From the NCBI GenBank assembly GCA_949592205.1, contig CATIUR010000002.1, forward strand, positions 132,134,090 to 132,198,089: DNA of 64,000 nucleotides, read 5' to 3'. How positions within the stretch are numbered: position 1 is the first letter of the stretch; every line of letters starts with the position of its first letter. Made by a program: the position numbers and the translations under genes. The notes under the pieces were generated by a model. The model was not told the DNA's origin, did no database searches, and saw only the letters and a list, made by a program, of their open reading frames with translations. Shown in pieces: positions 36,387 through 48,100 of this stretch. Source of the DNA: Helichrysum umbraculigerum. Taxonomy: Eukaryota; Streptophyta; Magnoliopsida; Asterales; Asteraceae.

Positions 36387-37001
36387 GTAAATTCACATTT
36401 TTCTTATTTGATTCCTTATTTGATTGAGGGAATGATATGACGAGTCTATAATGTCATATTTTTAGACGTGAGACTTTACTAAATGAGTTTAAAAAGAAAG
36501 AAAAATTGGGGCGTTTCAAAGTTTCTTGGATTTGTGCTTATCATTGTGATGGTCCTATTAGTGAGAATGTTAGAGGTGAAATGGCTAGGATGAGTCATTT
36601 TGGGCATAACTATGTAATATTTATGATCTTAATGCATGATGCCTATTTATAGTATCTATTAGGTTCAACCTCTTCTGGAAGTTGTAACAAAAAATGGATT
36701 TTACATATATAGTGTTAGTGTGTTATAATTTTGCTAATCTTAAGATGTTGATGTTTTTGGATGCAGTGTTCATAGCAACATCAGGTCGGTTTTCAATGCA
36801 GTGGGCATGGTAAATCGTTTGTAATGACTATTTATGGATGGATATGTAGTCACTGTTTTGTTTTAACCATGTGGCATCGGTAGGTCTCTTTGATGGTAAC
36901 TCTAGTGTTCTATTTTATGTAGATATATAAAGAGATACTATTTTAAACTCTTACGTATATGTATTTTAGTTACATATCTCATGTTCAATTGGGATTTGAA
37001 A

Positions 37002-37275
37002 AAAATGGGTATGTGGGCCACCCACTAGAGCCACTCCATATTTCAATAGAGCACGACCGAACCCCTCACAAGGTCCAACTTAACATCGCCAAGTAAATAA
37101 CCTCCATCACGTATACCACAACGTTCGAGATGAAACTCGCACCAACTAAGCCTTAACGTTGTGGGTCGTGCGCTTCATTGGTGGTAGGTACATTTATGAT
37201 AGATAATACCCATGGCAGGATTCGAACCCATGACATCTAGGAAGTCATGGGCTGCCTTTACCACTAGGCTATTGT
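37002..37275 (-). mobile_element. tRNA-derived SINE
   Basis: On the minus strand TAGCCTAGTGG (A box, 37271-37261) and GGTTCGAATCC (perfect B box, 37228-37218) are spaced as in a tRNA, followed by an unrelated body of about 210 bases ending in a short T/A tail (ATTTTTTTCAAA). The similar flanks TTTGAAAAA (about 36995) and TTTGAAAGA (about 37276) may be the target duplication. SINEs are copied by LINE enzymes in trans. Confidence 0.75.
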
Positions 37276-37369
37276 TTGAAAGAGAAATGTAACTTGATTT
37301 GGTTTGTTTTGCTTTATATTGCTTTCTGGTGTATATATTATGATGGTTTGCATATATCTGTAATTAAGG

Positions 37370-37560
37370 GTGTCAAAAGGATCGGGTCAACCTATCCAAC
37401 CCGAACTCAAATCAAATATGAGTTATTAGGGTCGGGTTGATTAGGGTCCCATAACTTTTTCGGGTTGTATGACCCGACCCGATAAACCCGACGTTCATGT
37501 AGGGTCAGGTTAGGGTTATTTAGATATTGTTAGCGGGTTATCGGGGTTGACTAGTTAAGA
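37370..37560. repeat. Degenerate hAT-like repeat fragment
   Basis: GGGTGTCAAAAGGATCGGGT is followed by many AACCCGA / GGGTCGGGTT motifs and ends GGGTTATCGGGGTTGACTAG. Similar motifs occur near 51770-51945. No target duplication found. Confidence 0.45.
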
Positions 37561-37703
37561 GCATCAAAAAAAAAAAAATTGTGAACAAATTATTTTTCTA
37601 ATTCCCACTGTAGTCGATGTTCTATTGAGTTTACATGTAAAATTAAAAGCACATTTTTTTGTATATTTGGCATGCCGATTATTAGTATCTATCAATATCA
37701 TCA

Positions 37704-38401
37704 GGCCCGGAGATGGAGGGGTGCAACATGGGCAATGGCACAGGGCCTCCAATTATAGTGGGCCTCCAAAAAATTAGATACTCATACCAGTTACAAGCCT
37801 GCCTAATGCAAGCCCAAGTTTCATACTTTCATGATATATTTAACTTCAACCTTAAGCAAAGGCCCAACTTCAAATTGCATTGACGTATTATTTTCTTTTT
37901 CAAAGGGCGCAACGTAATTGAACTTTTCAATCTCGCATCGCAATTAACTCCGTAATAAAATTGCACGTGAAGTAATAATATAATAATAAAAATAATACTA
38001 ATAAATAAGAAGAAAATTGAATACCCAACATTCCACCAATTTTAATCTTCTCAATATCTTGTTCTATATAATTTCTTAATAATTAATCCATGCAACACTC
38101 TAAAACCTTTAAACATTTACCTTATATAAATTATAATTTTGATGAAGGTTTACGTTTTCTAATTTTTAGGATTTTATTATTTATATTTGAAGAACGAATT
38201 TGATCCCAAGTTTGACATTATTTAAATTTTATACGTTGCATTATTGATATTAGATCATTAATTTGACATTCGTTGGTTATTGTTAGAAAATTTTTAGAAG
38301 AAGTCATGTAGTGTTGAACACTTCTTATACGTTTTATATATAAAAGAAAAATTAAAGGGCCGCCTTTTAGTGTAGCACCAGGCCACCAAATTTTTAAGCT
38401 T
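37704..38401. mobile_element. hAT-like element related to 19317-19797
   Basis: Left end CAGGCCCGGAGATGGAGGGG with CACAGGGCCTCC, right end GGCCACCAAATTTTTAAG-CTTCGGGCG, mirroring the layout of the 481-bp copy. No clean 8-bp duplication is visible, so the right edge is uncertain. Confidence 0.6.
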
Positions 38402-38518
38402 CGGGCGTGCATGTGTCTATATCAATTATATGATATGATTTGCACGTTCAAATTGGTGATAGATAAAATACATCTAATGGTAATGTGTTATGTGTCCCAA
38501 TTCATTAATCATATAGTG

Positions 38519-38522
<4 letters not shown>

Positions 38523-38595
<73 letters not shown>

Positions 38596-39522
38596 GAAGG
38601 ATCAAGAGGGAAGTACCAAATTTGAGGGAAGGAGGGAAGCAACTCTCAGCCACCCATTTCCTCCCCACTTTTTTCCTACACACTTCACCAATTTTTGTCA
38701 AAAAAACCCAAATTAAAGTATGCTTTTCATTGATTCATCAATCAGAAACATTATAAAATTTCGAATTCATCAATCGCGTTCATTTAAATCATCAATTCCT
38801 CGTTATACATATTCATCAAAAATATTAAAGTTTGGGTGTAACTTTTGGGTTTTTGTGAAATATTTTATTTTTCAATGAAAACAATAAAATTAAACGAATG
38901 TCGTAATTCAAAACTTATAAACGAGGAATTAATTGTATTATAATCGCCATTCATCATTGAATTTCAAAAATGTAAATTTCAGAAGGTTAACATGCATTTG
39001 CGAATCATGTTAATCAAAATTACAATAAAGATTCTTAAACATTCATTTTTGTTGTTTTTTTACCTTATATAAGTTATTATACATGTTGAACGTAATAAAA
39101 TAACATTCATCAATGTATCGCAATATATATGAGCTTATATGCATTATAAATGAATGTTATGATGTTCATCAGCATGATATAAGTTAATATTCATCATGAA
39201 TGAATGTTAAAAATTTAATGAGATTTTAACATGCATTTATAATGAATATGAGTTATTATACAATAATAACAATATGAGCTAATATTCACCTTAAATGAAT
39301 GTTTAAATTGTAACTTTGATTAACATGCTTTTGAAATGCATGTTAACGTGCTGAAAATTTGATTTTGATTAACATGCTTTTGAAATGCATGTTTACGAGC
39401 CTGGGAGGTGATTTTAAGTTATTTACAAAAATGCCACCGCGTTGACTTTTGCATTGACTGGGATGTGTGGCTGAAAATTGCTTCCCTCCTTCCCTCATTT
39501 TCCTTCTTCCCTCATGATCTCC

Positions 39523-39564
<42 letters not shown>
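38523..39564. repeat. TA microsatellite split by a MITE
   Basis: About 35 TA units at 38523-38593 and about 19 at 39526-39564 lie on the two sides of the element at 38594-39525. Confidence 0.92.
38594..39525. mobile_element. MITE inserted within a TA microsatellite (Micron-like habit)
   Basis: Arms of about 65 bases: left GGGAAGGATCAAGAGGGAAG ... GAGGGAAGGAGGGAAGCAA ... CAGCCACCC and right, inverted, GGGGGAGATCATGAGGGAAG ... GAGGGAAGGAGGGAAGCAA ... CAGCCACAC. The inside is A/T-rich with TTAACATGC and GAATGTTA motifs repeated. Both edges meet pure TA repeat, so the target duplication (TA) cannot be told from the repeat. Confidence 0.78.
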
Positions 39565-39567
<3 letters not shown>

Positions 39568-39786
39568 TTTGCTACTATATTAAGTGTAATCTTATGCAGT
39601 TGTAGATGATAAAGAGGATATTGCAATAGAAGGGTCTTCAGTTGAGAATGAACAACCTTCTCAATATGATAATGGACCTTAATTTTAACGTGACTATAGA
39701 TATCGAAGTCCTTCAATACGTGATCTCATGGAAGGATAATATTCGGTAAACAAATCTTACCATCTAATCTATATATTTAAAATATA

Positions 39787-40508
39787 GTGTTTATGGACCA
39801 GATCGCCAACGTACTTTACTATTTGTCCCAATGTCACCAATGAACCGGTTTTATTACCAAGGTCAACACCAAACTTTTTACTTTTGTCTCAATGTCACCA
39901 ACGAACTAATTTTATTACCAATGTCGACAACGAACTTGTTAAATATGTTTTGAGGTCACCAAATACCTTTTTTTTAACGAGCTACGTTTTGAATTTGTTG
40001 ATGTGGTGTTGCCATGCATTTCATTTATGTGACCAGGCTTCCACGTAAGCTAAACTTGTACATGTATGGTTAATTCTTCTTCTCCTATCGAATAACATGT
40101 AATTTTTTATTGCTTTACGATAATCACCACTTTTCCAGTGAATCTAAACGCAATTACTACTTTTTTTTTTTTATCAAAAACGTAACCCAAAATTACATGT
40201 TAGTCGGTCGGAGAAGATGAAGTTAACCATACGTGTACATGTTTAGCTTACATGGAAGTCTGGTCACATAAATGAAATGCATGGCAACACCACATCAACA
40301 AATTCAAAACGTAGCTCATTAAAAAAAGTATTTTGGAGACCTCAAAACATATTTAACAAGTTCGTTGTCGACATTGGTAATAAAATTAGTTCGTTGGTGA
40401 CATTGAGACAAAAGTAAAAAGTTTGGTGTCGACCTTGGTAATAAAACCGGTTCATTGGTGACATTGGGACAAAAAGTAAAGTACGTTGGCGATCTGGTCC
40501 ATAAACCC
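39787..40508. mobile_element. MULE-type foldback element with 9-bp target duplication
   Basis: The two arms of about 320 bases pair almost perfectly (TTTATGGACCAGATCGCCAA at the left, its complement at the right; GTCACCAATGAACCGGTTTT and complement further in). The 9-bp direct repeat TAAAATATA flanks it exactly (39778-39786 and 40509-40517). It encodes no protein. It lies in the first of two tandem copies of a 56-bp host segment (39751-39786 continued at 40518-40537, second copy from 40538). Confidence 0.92.
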
Positions 40509-40573
40509 TAAAATATATGTGGCGATTTTGACCCAAACAAATCTTACCATCTAATCTATATATTTAAAATATA

Positions 40574-43512
40574 TGTGGCGATTTTGACCCATGTATCTGT
40601 GATGGGCATGTTAACTACTTGTATATCATTAATTATATAATAATAGATATTGAATGTATTTAGCTAAGAATAAAATGTCTTGAATGGGTTATATACGTTT
40701 TTTACTACTGAGTTATTGGCTTGTGCTTGATATATGTATGTACAGGAACAAAAATAGCTGGAGTCGGAGCAAATTCACAATCAAGATCATGATGCTAGCG
40801 TGCATTTAATGGTATTCATTAGTTAGGTCGATATAGTAGATACCGTTGATGTAAATATTAATTTAAGTGTTGACTAGGAAATTGATCTTGGATGTAACCC
40901 GGATGTGAGCAAAATGCTCTCCGGGATGGAGACAGGGGTTTTCTCTCAAAATATTCGGGTTTCCTCTGGAATTGGTGATGGGTATATGAAGAGGCAATGC
41001 CGCTGAGCCCAATACTGCCTTTCAAAAAAAAATGTATCATCAACATTATGTATATAATTAAGAGGTGTACTTATATTCGCGGTGTTGTATTAACATTAGT
41101 GTAATTGTTTATGAATGATATTGGAAATTAAATTGGCTTTATATTTTGTGTTTTTTGTGATCTGTATCTATGTTTAGCCATTTGTTTAATAGTACAGATA
41201 CCATGATCAACAAATGAATGCGTCATTAGAACAATTGATAAACCATGCCAAATGAATTTGGGTGGGGGCAAAGCTGTCCTAATTGCTTATGGAAGAGGAA
41301 GTAAAAAAATTTGACAAATGTTTTTGGAATGGGAATGAAACCGTGCAAAATATGCAATTAGGACATGTATTAACCAACCGTGCCAAATATGCATTTGAGA
41401 CATGTATTCACCAACTGTGCCAAATACTCATCATTTGGCACAAAAGTGTCGAAGCGTCCCAAAATGGGTCCCAAATACTATTTGGCACACTATTGAACCG
41501 ACCCAAATGTATTTAACACCCTCATATTTAGGACATAGTCAAAAACGGGACAAAGTTGTGTCAAATATTATTGGGATTAGTGTATGTGAATGCATCTAAC
41601 TTGTACCCGATATTTATTAAGATATATATTTTAAAGGTGTAAGTGTTTCTTCTAACTTTTTTACATGATACAAATCCTACAAGCATAACTAAATGCATCA
41701 TATAGTTTACAAATAGTTTTGAATTACAAGTAGTTACAATGTTTGTTCGAATTGCTAAATTAATGAACTTTCGGTATGGTTTTTAGTGTTGAGAATCAAA
41801 TAAAAACAGATTCTTTTTCGGTTTGGTTGTATTAATGCTAACATAAGTTTTGAGCTGGTTTAGTTTATGGTACTATTTGGAGAATAAAAAAAATCTCAAT
41901 TTGAAACCAATTACATGACTTGACAATTCTAAAATTCGCCCCCGTTATAAAAAAGTTCTGGTACCGCCCTTGCTTGTGTGTATATACGAGTTTGAAATCT
42001 AGTTAGACATATCAATTAATTTAGATTTAGAACGGTAGAAATTTGTGCGCATATTCAGAGTCTCAGAGAAAACAAAAACGTTTGATATCTTACTTGTCTA
42101 TATTTGCACAATTTAAAGTTTTAAACCAACTAAAACCAATAGCTCTTATTGAAAGAAAAAGAAAAAAAAAAAAAAAAAAACCTTATGTTTGGAACACCAC
42201 ATGACACACTTGATATTTGAGTTCAGGATTACTAAAAATAATAATCCGAGTCTAGTCAAACACTTGATCAACGATAAAAGTTAAAATTGGGTACTTTAAA
42301 GAAAGTTATTGTTATTCAATGAATATTAGTATTTTCTATATGTGTTAACATATCGAGTCAACGAGTTAAGTGTCTAAAAACTTATATTTGACATGTAATC
42401 AAAGTCTGCAAACACAACATCCGTATCTAAGTGAGTAACTAACTGTATAATCGAGTTTTGTTCGACTCGTTAAACTCTGTTAATATTTTAAATTTGATTC
42501 TTGAAACTAACTTTTCTTTGGAACTCAAATATCATCGAGCTTGAACTCGATAAAAAAGCTCAAAATTATATCGTTCATTAATCGAATCGAGTCGAGTCAA
42601 GTCGTTATCAACTGCATGGGTAATTAGTTGGGGTGCATAAAGTTTGTAATGGCCCATAGAAGGGACAACCCACCATATTAAGCAAAGAAATGTAATGAGT
42701 GGTTCAACCATATAAAGCCTATTTTCATCCTTCAATTCTTGTTTCCTTTTGCTACTACCTTTATGACTCAACCTCCATGTTTTCAGCCGGAATATAAGAT
42801 TTTGTAGCTAACTTAGCTTTCGTCACAAATAATTAATGATAACCTGTCAATCATCAACTTATTGTTTATTTATAGTCTAATGATGATGATTGAGCTTCGC
42901 TTTACCTTTTATTTTATTTTTTATAGGAACATTTACTTTGTGATGGTTGTTGTATGTTTTAGGCTGATGTTTATAGTATATCAAGATACTTTTACAAATG
43001 TTGTGTCTTGTAGTACCTTTTATACACCTGTAGAAGTTATCGTAGTGGTTGCTACGGGTTCAATTGTAATACAAATTACAAAAATTTTATGAAAATAACA
43101 TTTTTAGTTGCATTCTTTACATGAGTTACAGTTTCACAAAAATTGAGTTATCAAGTTCATCCTAAATTTTGAATCCTAGATCCGCTACATAAAAGTCACT
43201 AAATATTGAATATTTGTTTTCCAATTGATAATTAGGCAATTCTTACTAGGACACGACGTACACTTTCTTTATACTTGTGTTAATTTTAATGAATTAGAAT
43301 GCATTAAACCATTAATTAGCAAGACTATATGCATACGTACATTATTCCATGATGATTAAGCATTAATTTATTTATTAAAAAATATATATATATTAAAAGT
43401 TAAAAAATTTATGATTATGTGTAAGACCATTTATTTTGTGTGAGAATGTGGGAACCAACCACAATATGACACGTGTCACTTTTTTCTCTCTCATTCACGT
43501 TTTTAAAAATTA
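40574..43512. other. Intergenic without a recognisable gene
   Basis: Contents: a MITE fragment (41587-41620), a repeat shared with 9880-10030 (42000-42150), an A run (42160-42180), and at 40870-41035 a stretch ending GCCGCTGAGCCCAATACTGC with an A run that looks like the 3' end of a retroposon I cannot name. TGTGCCAAAT motifs cluster at 41230-41500. Confidence 0.4.
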
Positions 43513-44076
43513 AATATCTCACAAACGACAAGTCGAAAAATCATGAAAATTGCACCATATTTTTCAGCGTTTTATCCTCTTCGATTTGCCGTCCATCAAT
43601 GCATACTTCCGACGAACTTTTTTTTTTTCATTTTTTGGTGGGTTTTACATATTAGTAACACATGTCTTAGTAATTGATTGTACATTTGATTTAGGGTTTA
43701 GAGTTAGGGTTTAGCAGGGTTTAGTGTTAGGGTTTAGCAGGGTTTAGGGTTTAGTATGATTTAGGGTTTAGAGTTTTATAAAGCGTTTAGGGTTTAGGGT
43801 TTGGGGTTTAGGGGTTAGGGTTTATGGTTTAGGGTTGGGAGTTTGGGGTCCCGAAACCCCAAACTCCCAACCCTAAACCCTAAACCTTAACCCCTAAACC
43901 CTAAACGCAACACTGTAACACACGTGTTAGTAATGTGAAACCCACCAAAAATAATGAAAAAAAAAAACTCGTCGAAAGTATGCCTTAATGGATGGCAAAT
44001 CGAAGAGGATCAAACGCTCAATCTAATGGTGCAAATTTCATAATTTTTCGATTTGTCGTTTGTGAGATATTTAACT
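43513..44076. mobile_element. Foldback element with a telomere-like repeat in its loop
   Basis: Outer arms pair: left TATCTCACAAACGACAAGTC ... ATCCTCTTCGATTTGCC ... GGTGGGTTT and right AAACCCACC ... GGCAAATCGAAGAGGAT ... GTCGTTTGTGAGATA. Between them 43690-43850 is degenerate TTTAGGG repeat, and 43851-43912 is its complement CCCTAAA, pairing around GGGGTCCCGAAACCCC. TTTAGGG is the plant telomere unit. No coding capacity. Confidence 0.82.
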
Positions 44077-45059
44077 TAAGGGGTAAATGGGTTTTGTATT
44101 CTCTTTGTACATATGACATTATATCATTGGTTCCTCTATTCTCATACAAATTTTTATTCTCATTTGAACCTTACCCTATGTTTATATTAAGTATTTACGA
44201 ATATTGGGCAAAATATTTACAGTTTAGACTCACATATTATTTGGTGTAAAACTAACAAATAAGCTGGGATTCTCACGAGTACCTATAGTAGTCTTAAATC
44301 ACTTGGATCCTAGCACATATTAAGGCACGATATAATGCACGAGGTAAAAATATTGCACGTGAATCTGTGAAGTTCATCATCCATGAATAAAGACATTTTC
44401 TGATTCAAAATTATGGTTAATTCTCATTTATGCAAATGTAGATGTAAATCTCGAAGGGTAGCTATCCCTTGAAATGTCAAATTACGTAAAAATAAATTTT
44501 TTTAAACGTATTAATGATGCTTTATAACTTTTGCCTCCTTAAAAATGAAAAAATAAAATAAAAAAATCACCCCCTTAACCTTTATTCTCTTATCTTCGCC
44601 CCGTTAAATGCACGGGGCACGGCAAGTAAATTCATTATTGAATAATGTATTGTAATCCAAATGATAATCTGTATAAAATAAATTTGTCTATGTAAAGAGG
44701 ATTTTAGAATTGAATTTTATTTGAAAAGAATTGTTTTATAATTAATTCCAAAGACAAAAATAAAAGAGAGAGCAACACAAACTTCACCTTTAAGGATACT
44801 GGTTCCTCACATCTTTTCCACACACACAGATAAGGGACTACAACTGTAAACCTTACAAATCAAAAGGACTATTTATGTAACTTCTCAAAAGCCAATCATA
44901 TAGCTTCATTCATCACCCTTTTCTTTGTTTACAATGCAATATTCCAAAACACAATCCAATCTTTCAAATCTTTACAAAACCTTTCTTCACTTCTTTCATA
45001 AAAATGAATCAATCCCTCATTGATTACATCCTCCATCAACCATTCACAAAAACCCCATG
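44077..45059. other. Intergenic before the aspartyl protease gene
   Basis: 44590-44640 has CCCCGTTAAATGCACGGGG-type sequence, a hairpin often seen in small plant repeats. The rest is A/T-rich and includes the promoter region. No gene is seen. Confidence 0.45.
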
Positions 45060-45068
45060 TATATAAAA
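45060..45068 (+). promoter_or_regulatory. TATA box of the aspartyl protease gene
   Basis: TATATAAAA lies 80 bases before the ATG at 45148, which would give a leader of about 50 bases. No in-frame ATG lies between. Confidence 0.65.
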
Positions 45069-45147
45069 ACAAAATTTAGTAAATTCATTGATGCACACTA
45101 GCTGTTTGATAAAAGTCCTGACAGAGCTAAAAAAGTAGATATAAGCA

Positions 45148-48100
45148 ATGCGGGCTTATTTTCTTGCCAAAAATCCAGTGATCTTGACCGTAACAGGTAT
45201 TGTGGTTGCCGTGTTACTGCAAACAGTGTTTGTTGTTTGTGAGTTTCCGGTGACTTTAACATTGGAGAGAAGTTTTCCGGTGAACCATGTTGTTGAATTG
45301 AATGAATTGAAAATTAGAGACAGCTTTAGACACCCTAGAATCTTGCAGGAACTACAACCACAACAACAGTCTTCTGTAGCAAGTGTTGTTGATTTCCCTG
45401 TTCAAGGGACTTATGATCCTTATCGTGTTGGGTATAGTTTCTTGATTTGTTTTGTATATTGTTGTTTATTATATTTGTTATTCTATTAATTGAATTGAAC
45501 TTACAAATTTATCAAGGTTTAAGTTGAAATTTTCAATAGTAGATTTCATGAAGTTGGTTTCCAGTAGAAAAAAAAAAAATTCTTGAATTTGATCAATTGG
45601 TTGCTTTGCAGTGAAGCTATGTTCTATTTTCTGATAATTAGTTGCCTCATTTGAAAACCAATTGGAAAAAAGATTCTTGCTTTGCTTTCTTTAGTTTTTG
45701 GGCTTTTTGCAAAACTCAATCTTATTCTTCCTTTAATTTATTTTAGTGCTTGCTGTTAAATTCACTGATTATATTAGAAATTTTAATTTGGTTTTATAGG
45801 CTTTATTTTACACGAGTTCAATTGGGTTCACCACCAAAGGAATATTATGTACAAATCGATACTGGAAGTGATGTGCTCTGGGTCAGTTGCAATTCGTGCG
45901 ATGGTTGTCCTAGATCGAGTGGACTCCAAGTACTAACTAAACCATTTTCTTGTTATATACTACTGTGATATTTTGAATGTATGATTCGGTTTGATTAAAT
46001 GGGTATATTATCTTCCTCTTCTGAACAGATTCCAATTCAGTTCTATGACCCATCAAGCTCATCAACAGCTTCTATGATCGCTTGTTCAGACCAACGATGT
46101 TCTTTAGGAACACAAGCGTCTGATTCTGGTTGTTCAAATAATCAATGCAGTTACACTTTCCAGTATGGAGATGGTAGTGGGACATCAGGTTATTATGTAT
46201 CTGATCAAATTCATTTAGATACAATCGTTGGAGATTCAACATCATCAAATGCTTCAGCATCTATTGTATTCGGGTAAGTGCTTGATAAATTTGGCAATCT
46301 GCCCGTATCCATTAATCCCTTTTAGTGAAAACCTTGTTGACTAGTCAAACTTATGAAACAGTTGTAGCACGACTCAAACCGGGGACTTGACCAAGTCTGA
46401 TAGAGCCGTTGATGGGATATTTGGGTTCGGTCAGCAGGGGTTATCTGTAATTGCACAACTTTCTTCACAAGGGGTAGCCCCTGATGCGTTTTCTCATTGT
46501 CTTGTTGGAAATGGTGCGGGTGGTGGCATTTTGGTTCTTGGTCAGATAATTGAGCCAAATATGGTTTATACTCCACTTATCCCATCACAGTAAGTTCATT
46601 CATTTGGTTTGATCATTACAACTCTAATAGAACCTTAATGGCATTTCTATTTTGTGTTTCATATAATCATATTACGCATTTTGACTATCTATGATCCAAA
46701 AGGAAACCCTGTTTAAAGTTATGATCTTTGACCTTTATTTATATGTGGAATGCAATGTGCTAAGGTTCGACCATTTATGCACCTCATAGACCCACTAACA
46801 TGATGTACGTGTATGCATGCGTTCAGGCCTCATTACAACTTGAATCTGCTGAGCATTTCTGTGAATGGGCAAACATTGTCCATCGATCCATCAATGTTTG
46901 CCACATCAAGCAGCCGAGGAGGAACCATAATTGATTCTGGAACTACTCTTGCATACCTTGCAGAAGAGGCGTATGATCCATTTGTGGAAGCTGTAAGTTC
47001 ATAAGGACCAATATTTTATCAAGACTTATTATTAGTAATAGAGGCTAAATATTTTCCCACAAGTGAGTCCAAAGGTTGATCCAGGTTATGTTTTATCTCC
47101 AATGAGAAACGGGTAAACAAAAATTATTAATTAAAAGAAACATGTCAAATGGGTTGAATGGGTCGTACAGATCAAAAGTCACCCAAAAGTGAATTTTCAA
47201 TGCTTAAACTTCCTAGTTAGAGTTTATCAAAAATAAGTTATTATAGTTTTTGTTAGCGCATTTAACATAGAGACTACTCAAAAAAGTGTGTACAAAAGTG
47301 TTTCAAGTCATCCCATCTCAACCTATATCAAAATTCCCTTCTTTGACCCGCTACGTGTCCAACCCGCCCATTTTGGCACCTTAAAGGCTATCACTTTCAA
47401 TCTGAATCATCTTTGCCTCGAGAATTTCGCTAATCACTTGTGTTGCTGCAGATCACACAGTCTGTCTCGCAAACTGTCCAGTCTATTATATCAAAGGGAA
47501 CCCAGTGTTATCTAGTTACCTCAAGGTTTTTTTTTTCATTGCCAACATTCATTTAACCATTTTTTTATATTATTTTTTCTTTTATTAAAGACTTTCAAGA
47601 AATTAATATTTAAATTATAATAATATTTCAGTACACCTGAGATGTTTCCTACAGTAAGCTTGAACTTTGCTGGTGGTGCTTCAATGGTTTTAAGACCCCA
47701 GGACTATCTACTGCAACAGAACTCAGTGGTAAGTTGTACTAATAGTTCTACATTATAGTACCAAACTATTAGTGTATGTCCTTTGTACTTTGCATTTGGT
47801 TATAACTTACTTTAGAAATTGATACGTGATATGTAAATAGTCTTATTTCATAGCACATGTCTGATGACAATTTGGTTTAGCCGTATAAATTTGAAGATTA
47901 ATTGTTTCTTGATTTGTAGGGTGGAGCTGCAGTGTGGTGTATTGGCTTTCAGAAAATTCGAGGTCAAGGAATTACTATTTTAGGAGGTATAAGTCTCTCA
48001 TTTTCTCTACATTTTCTAGATTGCTTTTCTGTTATGTAATATGTATTAGTATTATTGACATTTGTTCCAATTCTGCAGATCTTGTTCTAAAAGACAGGAT

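Larger units (their letters stand above)
30961..36518 (+). mobile_element. Outer LTR unit (probable solo LTR) split by a second LTR
   Basis: Starts TGTAACACCCCAAAATCC and ends TTGGGGCGTTTCA, imperfect inverted ends. The 5-bp direct repeat AAGTT flanks it exactly (30956-30960 and 36519-36523). Without the inner LTR (31146-33886 plus its 5-bp duplication) it is about 2.8 kb, with no protein gene, which fits a solo LTR left by recombination; a short non-coding retroelement is the alternative. The strand is a guess from the ACTCACTAAGCGTTTTACTTACC-like segment near 35418 and the following GTAGGTACATGG, typical near gypsy LTR ends. Confidence 0.82.

Noticed and set aside
37704..38401. An exact 8-bp target duplication for this hAT-like element
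   Set aside because: Flanks such as AATATCAT and CATGTGTC do not match; I leave its edges approximate.
38411..38716. Frames reading long IYIYIY runs
   Set aside because: They are translations of the TA microsatellite.
43690..43912. A true telomere or chromosome end
   Set aside because: The repeats are degenerate, short and part of a foldback with ordinary sequence on both sides.
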